Assembly: GCF_016908785.1 (NCBI RefSeq)
Contig: NZ_JAFBEO010000001.1
Location: 248,001 to 312,000 of the forward strand
DNA length: 64,000 nt
Source of the DNA: Weissella uvarum
GTDB taxonomy: Bacteria > Bacillota > Bacilli > Lactobacillales > Lactobacillaceae
Direction of reading: 5' to 3'
Under the pieces are notes generated by a model. It was not told the origin of the DNA. It saw only the letters and a program-made list of their open reading frames with translations, and ran no database searches. Position numbers and translations under genes: made by a program. How positions within the stretch are numbered: position 1 is the first letter of the stretch; the number at the start of each line of letters is the position of its first letter. Below, in pieces: positions 8,975 through 18,792 of the stretch.

Positions 8975-9031
8975 TATGTATTATATCATTTGTATTATGC
9001 AAATGTATGCCCATTTTTTTGAAAAATGTTC

Positions 9032-9077
9032 AAAAAAAAAGTACGTTAGCCTGACTAGCCAGGTTAACGTACTTATA
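9032..9077 (-). terminator. Terminator of the FtsX-type ABC operon
   Basis: On the minus strand a stem beginning AAGTACGTTAACCTGG pairs with CAGGCTAACGTACTT and is followed by nine T residues. Confidence 0.85.
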
Positions 9078-9092
9078 TTATAAAAAATTAAT

Positions 9093-11693
9093 TTACTTTA
9101 ACGCTTCTAGCATATCAACCCGATTAATCTTACGGGCCATTAGCCACATCACGACTAAGGCAAAGATTACAATCATCAAAGTTGAAATACCAAGATTTAG
9201 CCATGAAACACCTGGTGCACTCAATACATTTTCTGGCATAACCACCTTCATTAAGTAGGCGTGCACGGCATAACCGAAGGCAAATCCAAGTAGAATCCCA
9301 ACAGCAGTCAATACAGCTGTCTCACGATAAATGTAATTAAGGACTTCCTTAGGATAGAAGCCTAACACCTTCAAAGTTGAAAGTTCCTTCATCCGTTCTG
9401 ACACATTGATATTCGTCAAGGTAAACAAGACGGTAAAGGCCAACAAAGCAGCTGCCACAATAATCACGAAGACAACTTGGTTCAAACTATCTAAGACCAA
9501 ATTGATGTCATTACGAATTGAACTTGATTGCGTAGCACTAACTGCTGCATCTTGCTTGTTCAACTTTGTCGTCATCGCATGCATCTTCTTTGATGATGCA
9601 TTCTTCAAACGAATCAAACTTGCATTGGCATCTGCCTGATCATCAAAGACCTTTTGATAATACGTCTTATTCATCACAATCGTGTGCCCTGCATACATTT
9701 CCGCAATGGCGCCAATTTTAACCTTGTGCTTTGAACCATCTGTATTATTGACCGTCATCGTGTCGCCAACCTTCAGCTTTTCAATTTTGGCCAACTTCTC
9801 GCTAACAATGGCTTCATTATCCTTCAACTTAAGCTTGTCCTTAGTCTTGTAATCACGCAGAGTCATGTACTCATTGAAATCACTGATTTTTTCAGGGACC
9901 AACAACTGGATTGGTTGCTTTTCTTGCAAGCCCTTCACCGTCGCTGTTAAGTTATCTGTATGGACGTCGGTTGAGCCCTTAACATTCTTATCATCATTAA
10001 TTGCTTGATGATAATCATCACGTTCTTGTTTAGAAGCATCCGGATTATAAACACCTGTGACATCATAATGCACTAATTGATTATATTGAAGTGGCACAAT
10101 CTTATCCAAAGAATCACGGATTCCAAAGCCAGTAATCAATAACGCAATACTTCCGGCCACACCCAAAATCGTCATCCACATGCGTAACTTATAACGGAAA
10201 ATATTACGGATTGTCACCTTGTTAAAGAATGACAACTTTGACCAAAGCCAAGTCCAACGTTCCAATAGGATACGTTGCCCATTAGCTGGTGGCTTAGGTA
10301 ACATTTGCGTAGCGGCTTGTTCACGCATATCGTGATAAGTTGTCCGCACAGCTGGGAAAACCGTACTTAGGAGCGCCAAACCATATGAAATTAGAATTGG
10401 CCACCATGCAATATTTGTTACCACGGCACCGGTAAAGAAGTTGGAACCAAAGGCTTCGAAAATACGCTTAGGTAATACAACCAACCCAACGATGGCGCCT
10501 AAGGCTGTTCCAGTTGTAGCAACTAACACACTATAAATAATAAATTCACGGAGCGCTTGCATGTGTGAATAACCAAGCGCGCGCAACGTCCCAACTTCAG
10601 TCCGCTTAACATCGGCCATTCGTTGCATGGTTACGAAACTAACCATCAAAGCAACCGCCAAGAAGAAAATTGGGAATGTATTTGATAACTCATGGACACG
10701 ATCCGCATCACTACCAAATTCACTATAACCCGTACTATAACTTTGACGCGTCTCTGACGTGTACTTCAATTGATCAATGCCATTCTTAGCATCCTTAGCT
10801 TCAGCTAACTTGGCATCAACCTTTTGCAAAGCTGCTTTGGCTTGACTAGCCATTGGTGTACCTTGGGCTGCTTGAACAGCTTGCTTAGCTTCTTTTTGCT
10901 TGCTTTCGGCTTGCTTAATCTTGGCATCAGCTTCCTTACGCTTATCGGCTTGCTTTTCTGATGAAAGGCCGCGTAATGTCTTTTGCAATTTTTCATTGTC
11001 ACGACGTGCTTGATACTCATACTTATCTGAGTAAGCAGCGCCATGGACATTATTGAAGCTAACTTGCACGATATTTGGCTTACCGGTGAAGGCAGCGTTA
11101 GTCATTACACCAAAGCCATTAATTTCACCATCACCCATCTTAGTGTTAGCAAGATTATGCTTCTTCATGTATTGCGCTGAACGAACGAAACCAGTCACCT
11201 TATAAGTTTGGCCATTCAAAGTCCCAAGCTTTTTATTATGGTTATCGCCCAACTTGATGGTGTCACCAATCTTATAATCGCCCTTTAACTGTTCGCCCAA
11301 AGCAATTTCATTTTGCTGCTTAGGCAAGTGTCCCGAGATGACTTCCATCTTACTCAAGCTCTTAGGCTTTGAAATCAATTGAACTGCCGTCTGCTTACCA
11401 TCAATTTTTGCATCGGTTTGATAAGCATATTCAGCCTTCTTCACATAGCTTTGTTTTTCGATTTCATTCTTTTCATGCTTACTAAAGCCATCAGAGGTTG
11501 GGTTAGTAATCTTGGCATCAGCTAGCTTTTGTTTCGTATACCCTTCCCGCACGGTATTGCGCATATCAGGACTAGTTGCTTTTAGTCCAACGAACACGAA
11601 AACTGCCAAAGCAATCAATGCTGTGATTGACCAGAAACGACCTTGTGAGCTTTTAATCTCACGCCAAATATTTGTATTTAATCTACTCTTCAT
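9093..11693 (-). CDS. FtsX-like ABC transporter permease with duplicated core
   Basis: 866-residue membrane component of a MacB/LolE-type ABC system, probably mechanically coupled rather than a channel. One N-terminal membrane helix (about residues 21-40) is followed by a large extracytoplasmic domain. That domain contains a lysine/alanine/glutamate-rich coiled coil (about 245-310, EAKQAVQAAQ-like). Then come a cluster of membrane helices (about 335-460), a further helix near 510, a second extracytoplasmic domain, and three C-terminal helices. The MRDxx/SERMKELSTLKVLG coupling motif precedes the last helices. It lies 3 bases downstream of its ATPase gene. Likely role: export of or resistance to peptides or lipids; the substrate is unknown. 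Confidence 0.88.
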   Translation of the reverse strand: MKSRLNTNIWREIKSSQGRFWSITALIALAVFVFVGLKATSPDMRNTVREGYTKQKLADAKITNPTSDGFSKHEKNEIEKQSYVKKAEYAYQTDAKIDGKQTAVQLISKPKSLSKMEVISGHLPKQQNEIALGEQLKGDYKIGDTIKLGDNHNKKLGTLNGQTYKVTGFVRSAQYMKKHNLANTKMGDGEINGFGVMTNAAFTGKPNIVQVSFNNVHGAAYSDKYEYQARRDNEKLQKTLRGLSSEKQADKRKEADAKIKQAESKQKEAKQAVQAAQGTPMASQAKAALQKVDAKLAEAKDAKNGIDQLKYTSETRQSYSTGYSEFGSDADRVHELSNTFPIFFLAVALMVSFVTMQRMADVKRTEVGTLRALGYSHMQALREFIIYSVLVATTGTALGAIVGLVVLPKRIFEAFGSNFFTGAVVTNIAWWPILISYGLALLSTVFPAVRTTYHDMREQAATQMLPKPPANGQRILLERWTWLWSKLSFFNKVTIRNIFRYKLRMWMTILGVAGSIALLITGFGIRDSLDKIVPLQYNQLVHYDVTGVYNPDASKQERDDYHQAINDDKNVKGSTDVHTDNLTATVKGLQEKQPIQLLVPEKISDFNEYMTLRDYKTKDKLKLKDNEAIVSEKLAKIEKLKVGDTMTVNNTDGSKHKVKIGAIAEMYAGHTIVMNKTYYQKVFDDQADANASLIRLKNASSKKMHAMTTKLNKQDAAVSATQSSSIRNDINLVLDSLNQVVFVIIVAAALLAFTVLFTLTNINVSERMKELSTLKVLGFYPKEVLNYIYRETAVLTAVGILLGFAFGYAVHAYLMKVVMPENVLSAPGVSWLNLGISTLMIVIFALVVMWLMARKINRVDMLEALK

Positions 11694-11696
11694 GGT

Positions 11697-12410
11697 TTAC
11701 CACTCCAAATCCTTGACGGGAGTTGGGTTGTCATTACGGGTATCTGACTTTACCTTACCGTCAAAAATCTCAATGACGTGATCCGCCATTGGCTTAATCA
11801 TCCCATTGTGTGTCACGATAATAGCGTTCTTACCAGACTCGCGCACATAGTCTTGGAACATTTGTAGGACTTGCTTACCTGTGTTGTAGTCCAAGGCCCC
11901 AGTTGGCTCATCGGCCAGCAACAAACCTGGATTCTTGGCCATTGCCCGCGCAATTGAGACACGTTGTTGTTCTCCACCAGACATTTGCGCAGGGAAGTTA
12001 TCCTTACGCTTATCCAAGCTAACCTTTTCCAACGCTTCGACCGCATCCATTGGGTGTTCCACCAATTGTGACGCCATTTCAACGTTTTCTTGCGCAGTAA
12101 GGTTCTCAATCAAATTGTAGAATTGGAAGACGAACCCAACTTCCGTCCGACGATAAGTCGTACGCTCGCGTTCGTTATATTCGGAAATGTTTGTGCCATC
12201 CACAATCACCTTTCCATGGGTATTAAAATCCATACCACCAAGAATGTTCAACAAGGTTGACTTACCAGCCCCTGAAGCCCCAACGATAATCGTTAGTTCA
12301 CCACGATTAATATCAAAACTGATATCATCGTTGGCACGAACTTCACTTTCCTTGCCTTCATTATAAATCTTAGAACTATTCTGAACTTGAATGTACTTAT
12401 CCTGTGTCAT
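11697..12410 (-). CDS. ABC transporter ATP-binding protein (MacB/LolD type)
   Basis: 237-residue ATPase energising the FtsX permease downstream. Walker A is GASGAGKST, the Q-loop lies in FVFQFYNL, the signature is MSGGEQQR, Walker B is [12 protein letters not shown], and the switch His is in IVTHN. The ATG at 12410 is preferred (GAGGG 11 bases upstream); a GTG 18 bases earlier would put that site inside the gene. Its own promoter TTGTGA-17-TATAAT is at 12457-12485. The pair forms a two-gene operon ending in the terminator at 9.03-9.08 kb. Confidence 0.9.
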   Translation of the reverse strand: MTQDKYIQVQNSSKIYNEGKESEVRANDDISFDINRGELTIIVGASGAGKSTLLNILGGMDFNTHGKVIVDGTNISEYNERERTTYRRTEVGFVFQFYNLIENLTAQENVEMASQLVEHPMDAVEALEKVSLDKRKDNFPAQMSGGEQQRVSIARAMAKNPGLLLADEPTGALDYNTGKQVLQMFQDYVRESGKNAIIVTHNGMIKPMADHVIEIFDGKVKSDTRNDNPTPVKDLEW

Positions 12411-12456
12411 TTTGAGTTTGTCCCTCACTTCTGTATATTACATAGGTTTCCACTTG

Positions 12457-12485
12457 ATTATAGCGAATAAGTAATTTAGTCACAA
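12457..12485 (-). promoter_or_regulatory. Promoter of the ABC exporter operon
   Basis: Minus-strand TTGTGA (12480-12485), 17-base spacer, TATAAT (12457-12462), about 47 bases before the ATPase start codon. Confidence 0.65.
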
Positions 12486-12607
12486 TGTCTAGACCGCTTT
12501 AATGAACACTTTATGAAAAGATGTTCAGTGAATTGGTGGCCGTGCTTAATTTCAGATGTTGTTGTGGAGTAGTTTGCGTGTATTCAGCAGGCCGTTTTGA
12601 ATCGTAT

Positions 12608-12642
12608 GAAAAAAGACATTTCTCACTTGAGAAATGTCTTTG
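12608..12642 (-). terminator. Terminator downstream of scrB
   Basis: Stem AAAGACATTTCTC / GAGAAATGTCTTT, followed on the minus strand by six T residues, about 50 bases past the scrB stop. Confidence 0.85.
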
Positions 12643-12694
12643 ATATTGATTTACTTATCAGGTACCCTTAGCGAATAAACTAGTATGCCCAACT

Positions 12695-13975
12695 TTAGAA
12701 ATAGCGTGCCGTCATAACCTGTTTGCCATCATCTGTAAACACTTCGATAATGTCATGATCCACAATCATTAGTATATTATCATGTTGTCCAATAGCTACC
12801 CGTTCTTCTACAATATTATTATCCCACTGTCTTCTCGATAATATTAAACTTTGACCTAATCGTTCCAAAGTCATATCCATTCCAAAATGAAGTTTCCAAT
12901 TATCTTGCGTATTAATCAAATACTGGCCTACACCCAAACTTTGCATATCAGTTACATTTTTAATCTCCTTAACTTCTAAGATTTCTGGAATAGCTGTCTG
13001 AATTAACTCATCATCAATAATATGTAACTCTCTTGGTACAGTTAATACATGTGCCCAATTTTTTGATTCAATAGTTGGTAATGTCTGCTCTCGTTCTGGA
13101 GGCATAATACCAGCCCATCCCCACATAATTTGACGGCCATTTTCTAATTGCATCGTCTGTGGCGCATAAAACTCAAACCCTTGATCAAGTTCCTTAAAAT
13201 TTGTTTCAGCTTCAAAATGTGCCGTTTCTTCATTGAACTTACCAACCACATAACCCGTATTGTAGATATTTTCATAGCGGTGATTGGCCTGATCAGCTGC
13301 TAATCCTTGTGGTGAAAAGATCAATACATCCTTGCCGTCTACCTTAATTAAATTAGGACACTCTAGCATATAGCCACGAACATTTTGTAATTCTCCTTCA
13401 ATCAATGAACCTCTAAATCTCCATTTTAAAAAATCTGTCGATTCGTAAATAATGATGTCACCAATATTATTATTTGGTCGTGCTCCTAAGATTAGGTAAT
13501 AATGTCCATTCTTACCTTGCCAGACCATTGGATCTCGCACATCCTTTGTATATCCAGTTGGGTGATCAAATATTGATCCTAACTTTTTAAAATCGATACC
13601 ATCTTCACTTGCTGCTAACATTTGGGTCGAAGCAATGCTTTTACCGTTTTCGTCACGACGATTTCCTGTATAAAACAAATATAATTTCTCATCTTTAACA
13701 AAGGCAGACCCAGAATAAACTCCCCCAGCATCTTCCATTTCTGATGGCGCTAACGCCGCATCAAGGCGCACCCAATGTTTCAAATCGTCCGAAATAAAAT
13801 GTCCCCAGTATTTTTGACTATGGTCACATTCATTTGGATTCCATTGATAAAAAACATGATATTTGCCTTTAAAGTATACAAGGCCATTTGGATCATTCAA
13901 TAGCCCTCGTTCAGGATAAAGATGATACTGTTCATATTGCTTTTGTGTGCTGTCATTCAGTACTAACGTCATCAT
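12695..13975 (-). CDS. scrB: Sucrose-6-phosphate hydrolase (GH32)
   Basis: 426-residue GH32 enzyme hydrolysing sucrose-6-phosphate to glucose-6-phosphate and fructose, or a close fructofuranosidase. The three acidic GH32 motifs are present: the nucleophile in LLNDPNG (Asp28), the RDP transition-state stabiliser (147-149), and the acid/base Glu205 in MLECPNL. A five-blade propeller and a C-terminal beta-sandwich fill the length normally; there is no signal peptide, so it is cytoplasmic. It is divergent from the LacI-type scrR. Its promoter has cre over the -10 and an operator just downstream. It pairs functionally with the PTS EII at 15.1-17.1 kb. Confidence 0.92.
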   Translation of the reverse strand: MMTLVLNDSTQKQYEQYHLYPERGLLNDPNGLVYFKGKYHVFYQWNPNECDHSQKYWGHFISDDLKHWVRLDAALAPSEMEDAGGVYSGSAFVKDEKLYLFYTGNRRDENGKSIASTQMLAASEDGIDFKKLGSIFDHPTGYTKDVRDPMVWQGKNGHYYLILGARPNNNIGDIIIYESTDFLKWRFRGSLIEGELQNVRGYMLECPNLIKVDGKDVLIFSPQGLAADQANHRYENIYNTGYVVGKFNEETAHFEAETNFKELDQGFEFYAPQTMQLENGRQIMWGWAGIMPPEREQTLPTIESKNWAHVLTVPRELHIIDDELIQTAIPEILEVKEIKNVTDMQSLGVGQYLINTQDNWKLHFGMDMTLERLGQSLILSRRQWDNNIVEERVAIGQHDNILMIVDHDIIEVFTDDGKQVMTARYF

Positions 13976-14010
13976 TAAGCCAATCCTAACTCATTTATTT
14001 CAATTAAAAC

Positions 14011-14067
14011 AGAACCGGTTCCATCTTTGCTTTTTTCTATTGTATCCGCTTACAATAAAAAGTGCAA
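14011..14067 (-). promoter_or_regulatory. scrB promoter with cre and ScrR operator
   Basis: On the minus strand TTGCAC (14062-14067), a 17-base spacer and TACAAT (14039-14044). A cre site TTGTAAGCGGATACAA (14040-14055) covers the -10 and matches the consensus at all fixed positions. The operator-like dyad AGAACCGGTTCC (plus strand 14011-14022; one mismatch from a perfect palindrome) lies just past the start point. Centre-to-centre distance operator-cre is 31 bp, the same as at 18793-18849. Confidence 0.75.
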
Positions 14068-14123
14068 GTCCTCTAAGATCACCTGTCCGCAAATTAACAT
14101 TCAAATATGATAGGATATTTAAT

Positions 14124-15086
14124 ATGGAAAATAAAACAACAATTAACGATATTGCTCAAGCTGCCGGCGTTGCAAAAAGCACTGTCTCTCGTTATTTAAA
14201 TGGTGGTTCTGTCAGTGAAAAAACACGTCAAAAGATTGACAACATTATTGAAACAACAAATTATACTCCCAACACATTTGCCCAAAGCCTCAAGTTAAAA
14301 AACAATCACACCGTCGGCGTCATTGTGCCTCGATTAGATTCACATGCCCAAACTGAAATGTTACGTGGCCTTGACGCTGAGAATGTTAATGACACATTCT
14401 TAATCGTTAACACATATCAAGACTCAGAACGTGAATTACTCGAAATTCGTAAAATGCTGACTCGCAACGTCCGCGGGCTAATCATTCTCACTGCTAATAT
14501 GACTTCAGAAATTAAAGCAACATTGTTAGATAGCAATTTACCTGTTGTCATTCAAGGTCAAGATGAACCCGAATTCAACCGTGTTGTTATGGATGACTAT
14601 AACTCAGGATTGATGGTTGGGCATTATGCTAAACAATTTACGCCGCAAGCACCTTTAATTTTGACAATTCCTGAAAGACAAGATTGGGCAATTGGTCATG
14701 AACGTTTTGAAGGAATCATTTCTCAATTGGACTCTAAAAACGTAACAACTGTTGAAACTGATTTTACAATGGAAAGCTCCAAACAAGTAGCCCTAGCATT
14801 AATGCAAAATCACTCCTTTGATTTCATTATTGGCGCAACCGACCGTATTGCGATTGGTGCATTGCAAGCAGGTCTAGCTACCAATCAACATGCTAAATAT
14901 ATCGGCTTTGGTAAGTCTGATTTAAGCACCACGGTCACACCAAATTTAACCAGTTTCGAATATGATTTTTTCGAAACCGGCAAGCAACTTTATCAACTGT
15001 TTAACGATGTTTGTGAACACCCCCAACAAGCAATAAAGAAAATTTCCATTCAAGGCCAACTTGTAGAACGTGATTCAACTAAATAA
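14124..15086 (+). CDS. scrR: LacI-family sucrose operon repressor
   Basis: 320-residue LacI/GalR regulator with an N-terminal HTH (TINDIAQAAGVAKSTVSRYLN) and a periplasmic-binding-protein-like ligand domain. The ATG at 14124 has AGGA upstream and begins the HTH correctly; longer in-frame extensions run back through the operator region and lack a ribosome site. It sits between scrB (divergent) and scrA (convergent). The same CCGG-centred dyad before both metabolic transcripts is the likely ScrR operator. The effector is probably a sugar phosphate such as fructose or sucrose-6-phosphate (inference). Confidence 0.9.
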   Translation: MENKTTINDIAQAAGVAKSTVSRYLNGGSVSEKTRQKIDNIIETTNYTPNTFAQSLKLKNNHTVGVIVPRLDSHAQTEMLRGLDAENVNDTFLIVNTYQDSERELLEIRKMLTRNVRGLIILTANMTSEIKATLLDSNLPVVIQGQDEPEFNRVVMDDYNSGLMVGHYAKQFTPQAPLILTIPERQDWAIGHERFEGIISQLDSKNVTTVETDFTMESSKQVALALMQNHSFDFIIGATDRIAIGALQAGLATNQHAKYIGFGKSDLSTTVTPNLTSFEYDFFETGKQLYQLFNDVCEHPQQAIKKISIQGQLVERDSTK

Positions 15087-15121
15087 ACCCGTAACGCTTA
15101 AAACGTTACGGGTTTATTTTT
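15082..15121. terminator. Bidirectional terminator between scrR and scrA
   Basis: Stem AATAAACCCGTAACG / CGTTACGGGTTTATT overlaps the end of scrR and abuts the scrA stop; T tract on the plus side, A-rich (T on minus) on the other. Confidence 0.85.
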
Positions 15122-17094
15122 TAAATTGATGATGATTGTGCGTTTTCTTCGTATACTGTCCGTTGTACCGTCAAGATAATATCTTGTGCCGCAACCGGCG
15201 TATCTTGTGTCCGTTCAATATCATCATAGGCATCTGAATTCGTTACCAAAATCAAAATATCTGAATTCAAGCCCTCGTCTTTAACTTGATCGAGATTAAC
15301 CGTACCCAAAACATCTCCAGCTTTAACAGTTTGATTTGATTTCACAAGGGTTTCAAATCCCTTTCCCTTTAAATTGACGGTATCAATTCCGATATGAACT
15401 AATATTTCCATTCCATCTTCTGTTACCAAACCATATGCGTGCCCGGTATCTGCAACCAATGAAACTTGTCCATTCTGTGGTGCTAAAATATTAATTTTAC
15501 CTGCATCAGTAGGCTCAATTGCTAAGCCCTTTCCCATCATGCCTGAACTAAAGACTGGATCAGGCACCTCATCTAATGGGACAATATTTCCTGCTACAGG
15601 GGCATATAAACTATTATCTTTGACATCTGTTTGTACCAAAACATTCTTAGGTGCATCAGAGCGCTCATCAGCATCATCTGCTGCCAATACTTCCTTTGGC
15701 ATTGCAAAGAGATTAGTTAAGACAAATGCAACCGCGATTGTGGCGATAGATACAATGAAATAGATAATTAACATGCGGCCATTATAGATATACATCAAGT
15801 ATGAAGGTAATACCGCCAAGCCATAGGTGTTGGCTTTAACCTTAAAGATACTTAATACTGCAGCACCAAGACCTGAAGTGAACACAGTCACTAATAGCGG
15901 CTTAAGATTATATCGAATCAAAACACCAAACAAGGTTGGCTCACTAACACCAAAGATTTGTGACATAAAGCCACCGGTAGCGTTCGCTTTAGCATTGTCA
16001 TTACGTGCACGTAGCATCATGGCCAGTGCAACCCCCAAGTTAGCGAAACCGTACATCGCTTCCAATGTAATCAATGGGTTAAATCCAGTATTAGCAAGCA
16101 ATGATGTTTCTACCATAATCATCGTATGATGTACACCAAGCAAAACCATTAATGGATACAAAGCACCAATGATGAAACCACCTATTCCAAAAGGAATATG
16201 AATAACAGCTTCAACACCTGAAACCATTTGCAATTCAATCATGTGCATAATCGGTCCAACACCCAAAATCATAATTGCAAACGTTACTAACATCGTAAAG
16301 AAAGGTGTGAAAATCTGTTCAATAACATCTGGCATATGCTTTCTAAAGAACAGTTCCAGCTTAGCTCCAATAATACCAGCAACCATCGCAGTCAAAACTG
16401 AACCTTGCGCACCAACAACGGGGATCACCCCAAATAGTTCTAATGCTTTAGCAGATCCATCAGCAACGGCATAAGCATTCGGTAGAATTGGTGAGACTAA
16501 CATCAATCCAATTACCATTCCAATAATTGGTGTCCCCTTAAAATATCGGAATGTCGACCAGACAATCAAAGCTGGCAAAAACGCAAAAACGGTATCAGTC
16601 AGAACTGAAGTCAACTGTTGTACGGTCTGTGGAATATCCGAGGTGCTAGCACCAATCAAAGCCAGCACATTTTCATTAAAGAGCATGCTCTTTAGTCCCA
16701 AGAACAATCCTGTTGCTGCAATAACTGGCACAATCGGAACAAATATTCCAGATAACATAGCCATGAGACGCTTTACCCAGCCTTGATTTTCAGCTGTTTC
16801 TGGTTCGTCCTCATTATCATCTTTTCCATAAATTGTATTTACAACATTTAAATTCTCGATTGCTTCATAAACTTTATTAACAGTTCCCGTCCCAATAATG
16901 ACTTGATATTGGCCTGAACCATCAAAAACTCCCTTTACATCAGGTAAAGCTTCAATTTTTTTATCGTCAACTTGTTTACGATCTTTCAAAACAAAACGTA
17001 AGCGTGTTTGACAATGTGTCACGCTAATTACATTATCTGCCCCAATTAGGTCAATTAACTGTTTTGCCTCATTTGTATAATCTTTTGCCATCAT
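15121..17094 (-). CDS. scrA: PTS sugar transporter subunit EIIBCA (sucrose/beta-glucoside/trehalose type)
   Basis: 657-residue membrane permease-kinase that imports and phosphorylates a disaccharide. Domain order is IIB (residues 1-95, phospho-Cys28 in SVTHCQTRLRF), IIC (about 105-475, ten hydrophobic segments), and IIA (about 500-645, phospho-His in LVHIGIDTV). The start overlaps the stop of the GH13 gene by ATGA, so the two are translationally coupled. The neighbourhood (scrR, scrB, shared operator) points to sucrose. The coupled alpha-glucosidase suggests sucrose isomers or other alpha-glucosides may also be taken up. Confidence 0.88.
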   Translation of the reverse strand: MMAKDYTNEAKQLIDLIGADNVISVTHCQTRLRFVLKDRKQVDDKKIEALPDVKGVFDGSGQYQVIIGTGTVNKVYEAIENLNVVNTIYGKDDNEDEPETAENQGWVKRLMAMLSGIFVPIVPVIAATGLFLGLKSMLFNENVLALIGASTSDIPQTVQQLTSVLTDTVFAFLPALIVWSTFRYFKGTPIIGMVIGLMLVSPILPNAYAVADGSAKALELFGVIPVVGAQGSVLTAMVAGIIGAKLELFFRKHMPDVIEQIFTPFFTMLVTFAIMILGVGPIMHMIELQMVSGVEAVIHIPFGIGGFIIGALYPLMVLLGVHHTMIMVETSLLANTGFNPLITLEAMYGFANLGVALAMMLRARNDNAKANATGGFMSQIFGVSEPTLFGVLIRYNLKPLLVTVFTSGLGAAVLSIFKVKANTYGLAVLPSYLMYIYNGRMLIIYFIVSIATIAVAFVLTNLFAMPKEVLAADDADERSDAPKNVLVQTDVKDNSLYAPVAGNIVPLDEVPDPVFSSGMMGKGLAIEPTDAGKINILAPQNGQVSLVADTGHAYGLVTEDGMEILVHIGIDTVNLKGKGFETLVKSNQTVKAGDVLGTVNLDQVKDEGLNSDILILVTNSDAYDDIERTQDTPVAAQDIILTVQRTVYEENAQSSSI

Positions 17095-18770
17095 TCACAC
17101 TCCATCACGATTGCTTGATATGGTTGTAATTCATTCTTATTTGTTAAAGCTTTAGACCAATTATTCAAACGAACCTGTCCCTCAGTATTTGACATTTTCT
17201 GGACCTGATTCGATAAATTAATAAGGATTTTCACCTTTTGATTTTGATAAATCCGTTGATAAGAAATCACTTCATCAGGCGTGTTCACATCGCCAATAAA
17301 TTCCCCATAGGTTAAACAAAGGGCCAAGTCAGAATTGTAATGCAAATCAATCATTTCTTTGTAAAAGTTCAATGTACTGTTTGCATCGCTTTGTTGATCA
17401 GCAACATTAAATTCTGGGGCATTACCTGCTACCGCTAGCCAAGGCGTTCCAGTTGTAAAACCAACTTTAGGCGTGGCGTTCCATTGCATTGGTGTCCGCG
17501 CATTATCTCTTGAACGTCGGTTAACTGCTGCTAAGGCTGATTGTTCATCCCATCCTTCTTCAAGTGCTCGCCGATAGTTATTCCAAGTTGATATATCGTT
17601 AAATTCATCAATTTTGCTTCTTTCAGCATTCAACATGCCAATTTCTTGCCCCTGATAAATGAACGGTGTCCCACGTAGGAAGAAATATAGGGTTGCCAAT
17701 GCGGTAGCGCCATAATGATTACGCCAGGCTGGGTCTTTAATGAACTTAGACGCCGAACGCGGTTGGTCATGATTTTCCAAAAAATTAGCACTCCAACCCA
17801 CTTTTTGAATCTCAGTTTGGCTTTTAAAAATCCGATCGCGCCATTCATCAATTGTCCAATCACGTTGTTTGTACATCTCTGACCCAGAATAGATATCAAT
17901 GTCAGCATATTTGAAGTCAAAAATCATCGAAAAATAGCCATCTTGTCCAATAAATTGGTCATATTCTTCGTATGGCACACCTGATGCTTCTCCAATCGTG
18001 ACTGCATTAAATGGTTTGAATGTCTTTTCATTCAACTCTTTTAAGAACACCTCGATGCCTGGTTGATTTTCAGTCATGCGTTTTACTTTACCAAGGCCAT
18101 CATTCCCATCAGGTGAAATATCTTCGAAAGATTGATTCTTTTTTATAAATGTAATTGCGTCAACCCGGAAACCGGCGATTCCTTTTTCAAGCCACCAATT
18201 AACCATGTCATAAATCTCTTCACGAACTGCCGGATTCTCCCAATTTAAATCAGGTTGTTGCGGTGAAAAAACATGGTGATACCATTCTCCTGTTTCAGGA
18301 ACTTGCGTCCAAGAAGAAGCTTGACCGAAATTAGAACGCCAATTTGTTGGTGGTTCAGATTCATCAACTCCACGACCAGGCTTGAAAATATAGTAATCAT
18401 GGTACTTAGAACTCGGATCAGCAATCGCCTTTTTAAACCATTCATGTTGATCAGAAGTGTGATTCACAACCAAATCTAGAATGACTTTGATGCCATGTTG
18501 TTTTGCTTCGACAATAAATTTTTCTAAGTCTTCCAACGTGCCAAACATCGGATTGACATCTCGGTAATCAGAAACGTCATATCCGTTATCCACCATTGGA
18601 GACTTATAAATTGGTGAAAGCCAAATCATCGTAATTCCTAAATCTTCTAAATAATTCAATTTCTGGGTAATACCCGGAATATCACCAATTCCATCTCCAT
18701 TCGAATCTTTAAAGGACATTGGATAAATCTGATAAATAACTTCGTCTTTCCACCACTGCTTATTTTCCAT
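17091..18770 (-). CDS. GH13 alpha-glucosidase (oligo-1,6-glucosidase / sucrose-isomer or trehalose-P hydrolase type)
   Basis: 559-residue GH13 subfamily 31-like enzyme. The catalytic triad is visible: Asp204 (GFRVDA), Glu261 (TIGEAS) and Asp335 (ENHDQPR). The N-terminal WWKDEVIYQIYPMSFKD and NGDGIGDIPGI motifs are standard for oligo-1,6-glucosidase, trehalose-6-phosphate hydrolase and dextran glucosidase. The ATG at 18770 has GGGAG 8 bases upstream; a TTG 15 bases earlier would include that site in the gene. It is the first gene of an operon with the PTS permease under ScrR and CcpA. The exact substrate (isomaltose, isomaltulose-P, other) cannot be read. Confidence 0.85.
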   Translation of the reverse strand: MENKQWWKDEVIYQIYPMSFKDSNGDGIGDIPGITQKLNYLEDLGITMIWLSPIYKSPMVDNGYDVSDYRDVNPMFGTLEDLEKFIVEAKQHGIKVILDLVVNHTSDQHEWFKKAIADPSSKYHDYYIFKPGRGVDESEPPTNWRSNFGQASSWTQVPETGEWYHHVFSPQQPDLNWENPAVREEIYDMVNWWLEKGIAGFRVDAITFIKKNQSFEDISPDGNDGLGKVKRMTENQPGIEVFLKELNEKTFKPFNAVTIGEASGVPYEEYDQFIGQDGYFSMIFDFKYADIDIYSGSEMYKQRDWTIDEWRDRIFKSQTEIQKVGWSANFLENHDQPRSASKFIKDPAWRNHYGATALATLYFFLRGTPFIYQGQEIGMLNAERSKIDEFNDISTWNNYRRALEEGWDEQSALAAVNRRSRDNARTPMQWNATPKVGFTTGTPWLAVAGNAPEFNVADQQSDANSTLNFYKEMIDLHYNSDLALCLTYGEFIGDVNTPDEVISYQRIYQNQKVKILINLSNQVQKMSNTEGQVRLNNWSKALTNKNELQPYQAIVMECE

Positions 18771-18792
18771 AAAGTCAACTCCCAATCATTTC

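Larger units (their letters stand above)
8709..9092. other. 384-bp intergenic region between galM and the ABC permease
   Basis: Contains, in minus-strand order: the terminator of the ABC exporter operon (9032-9077), the small-RNA promoter and body (8985-8846), and the galM promoter (8780-8752). No protein-coding frame is supported. Confidence 0.8.
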
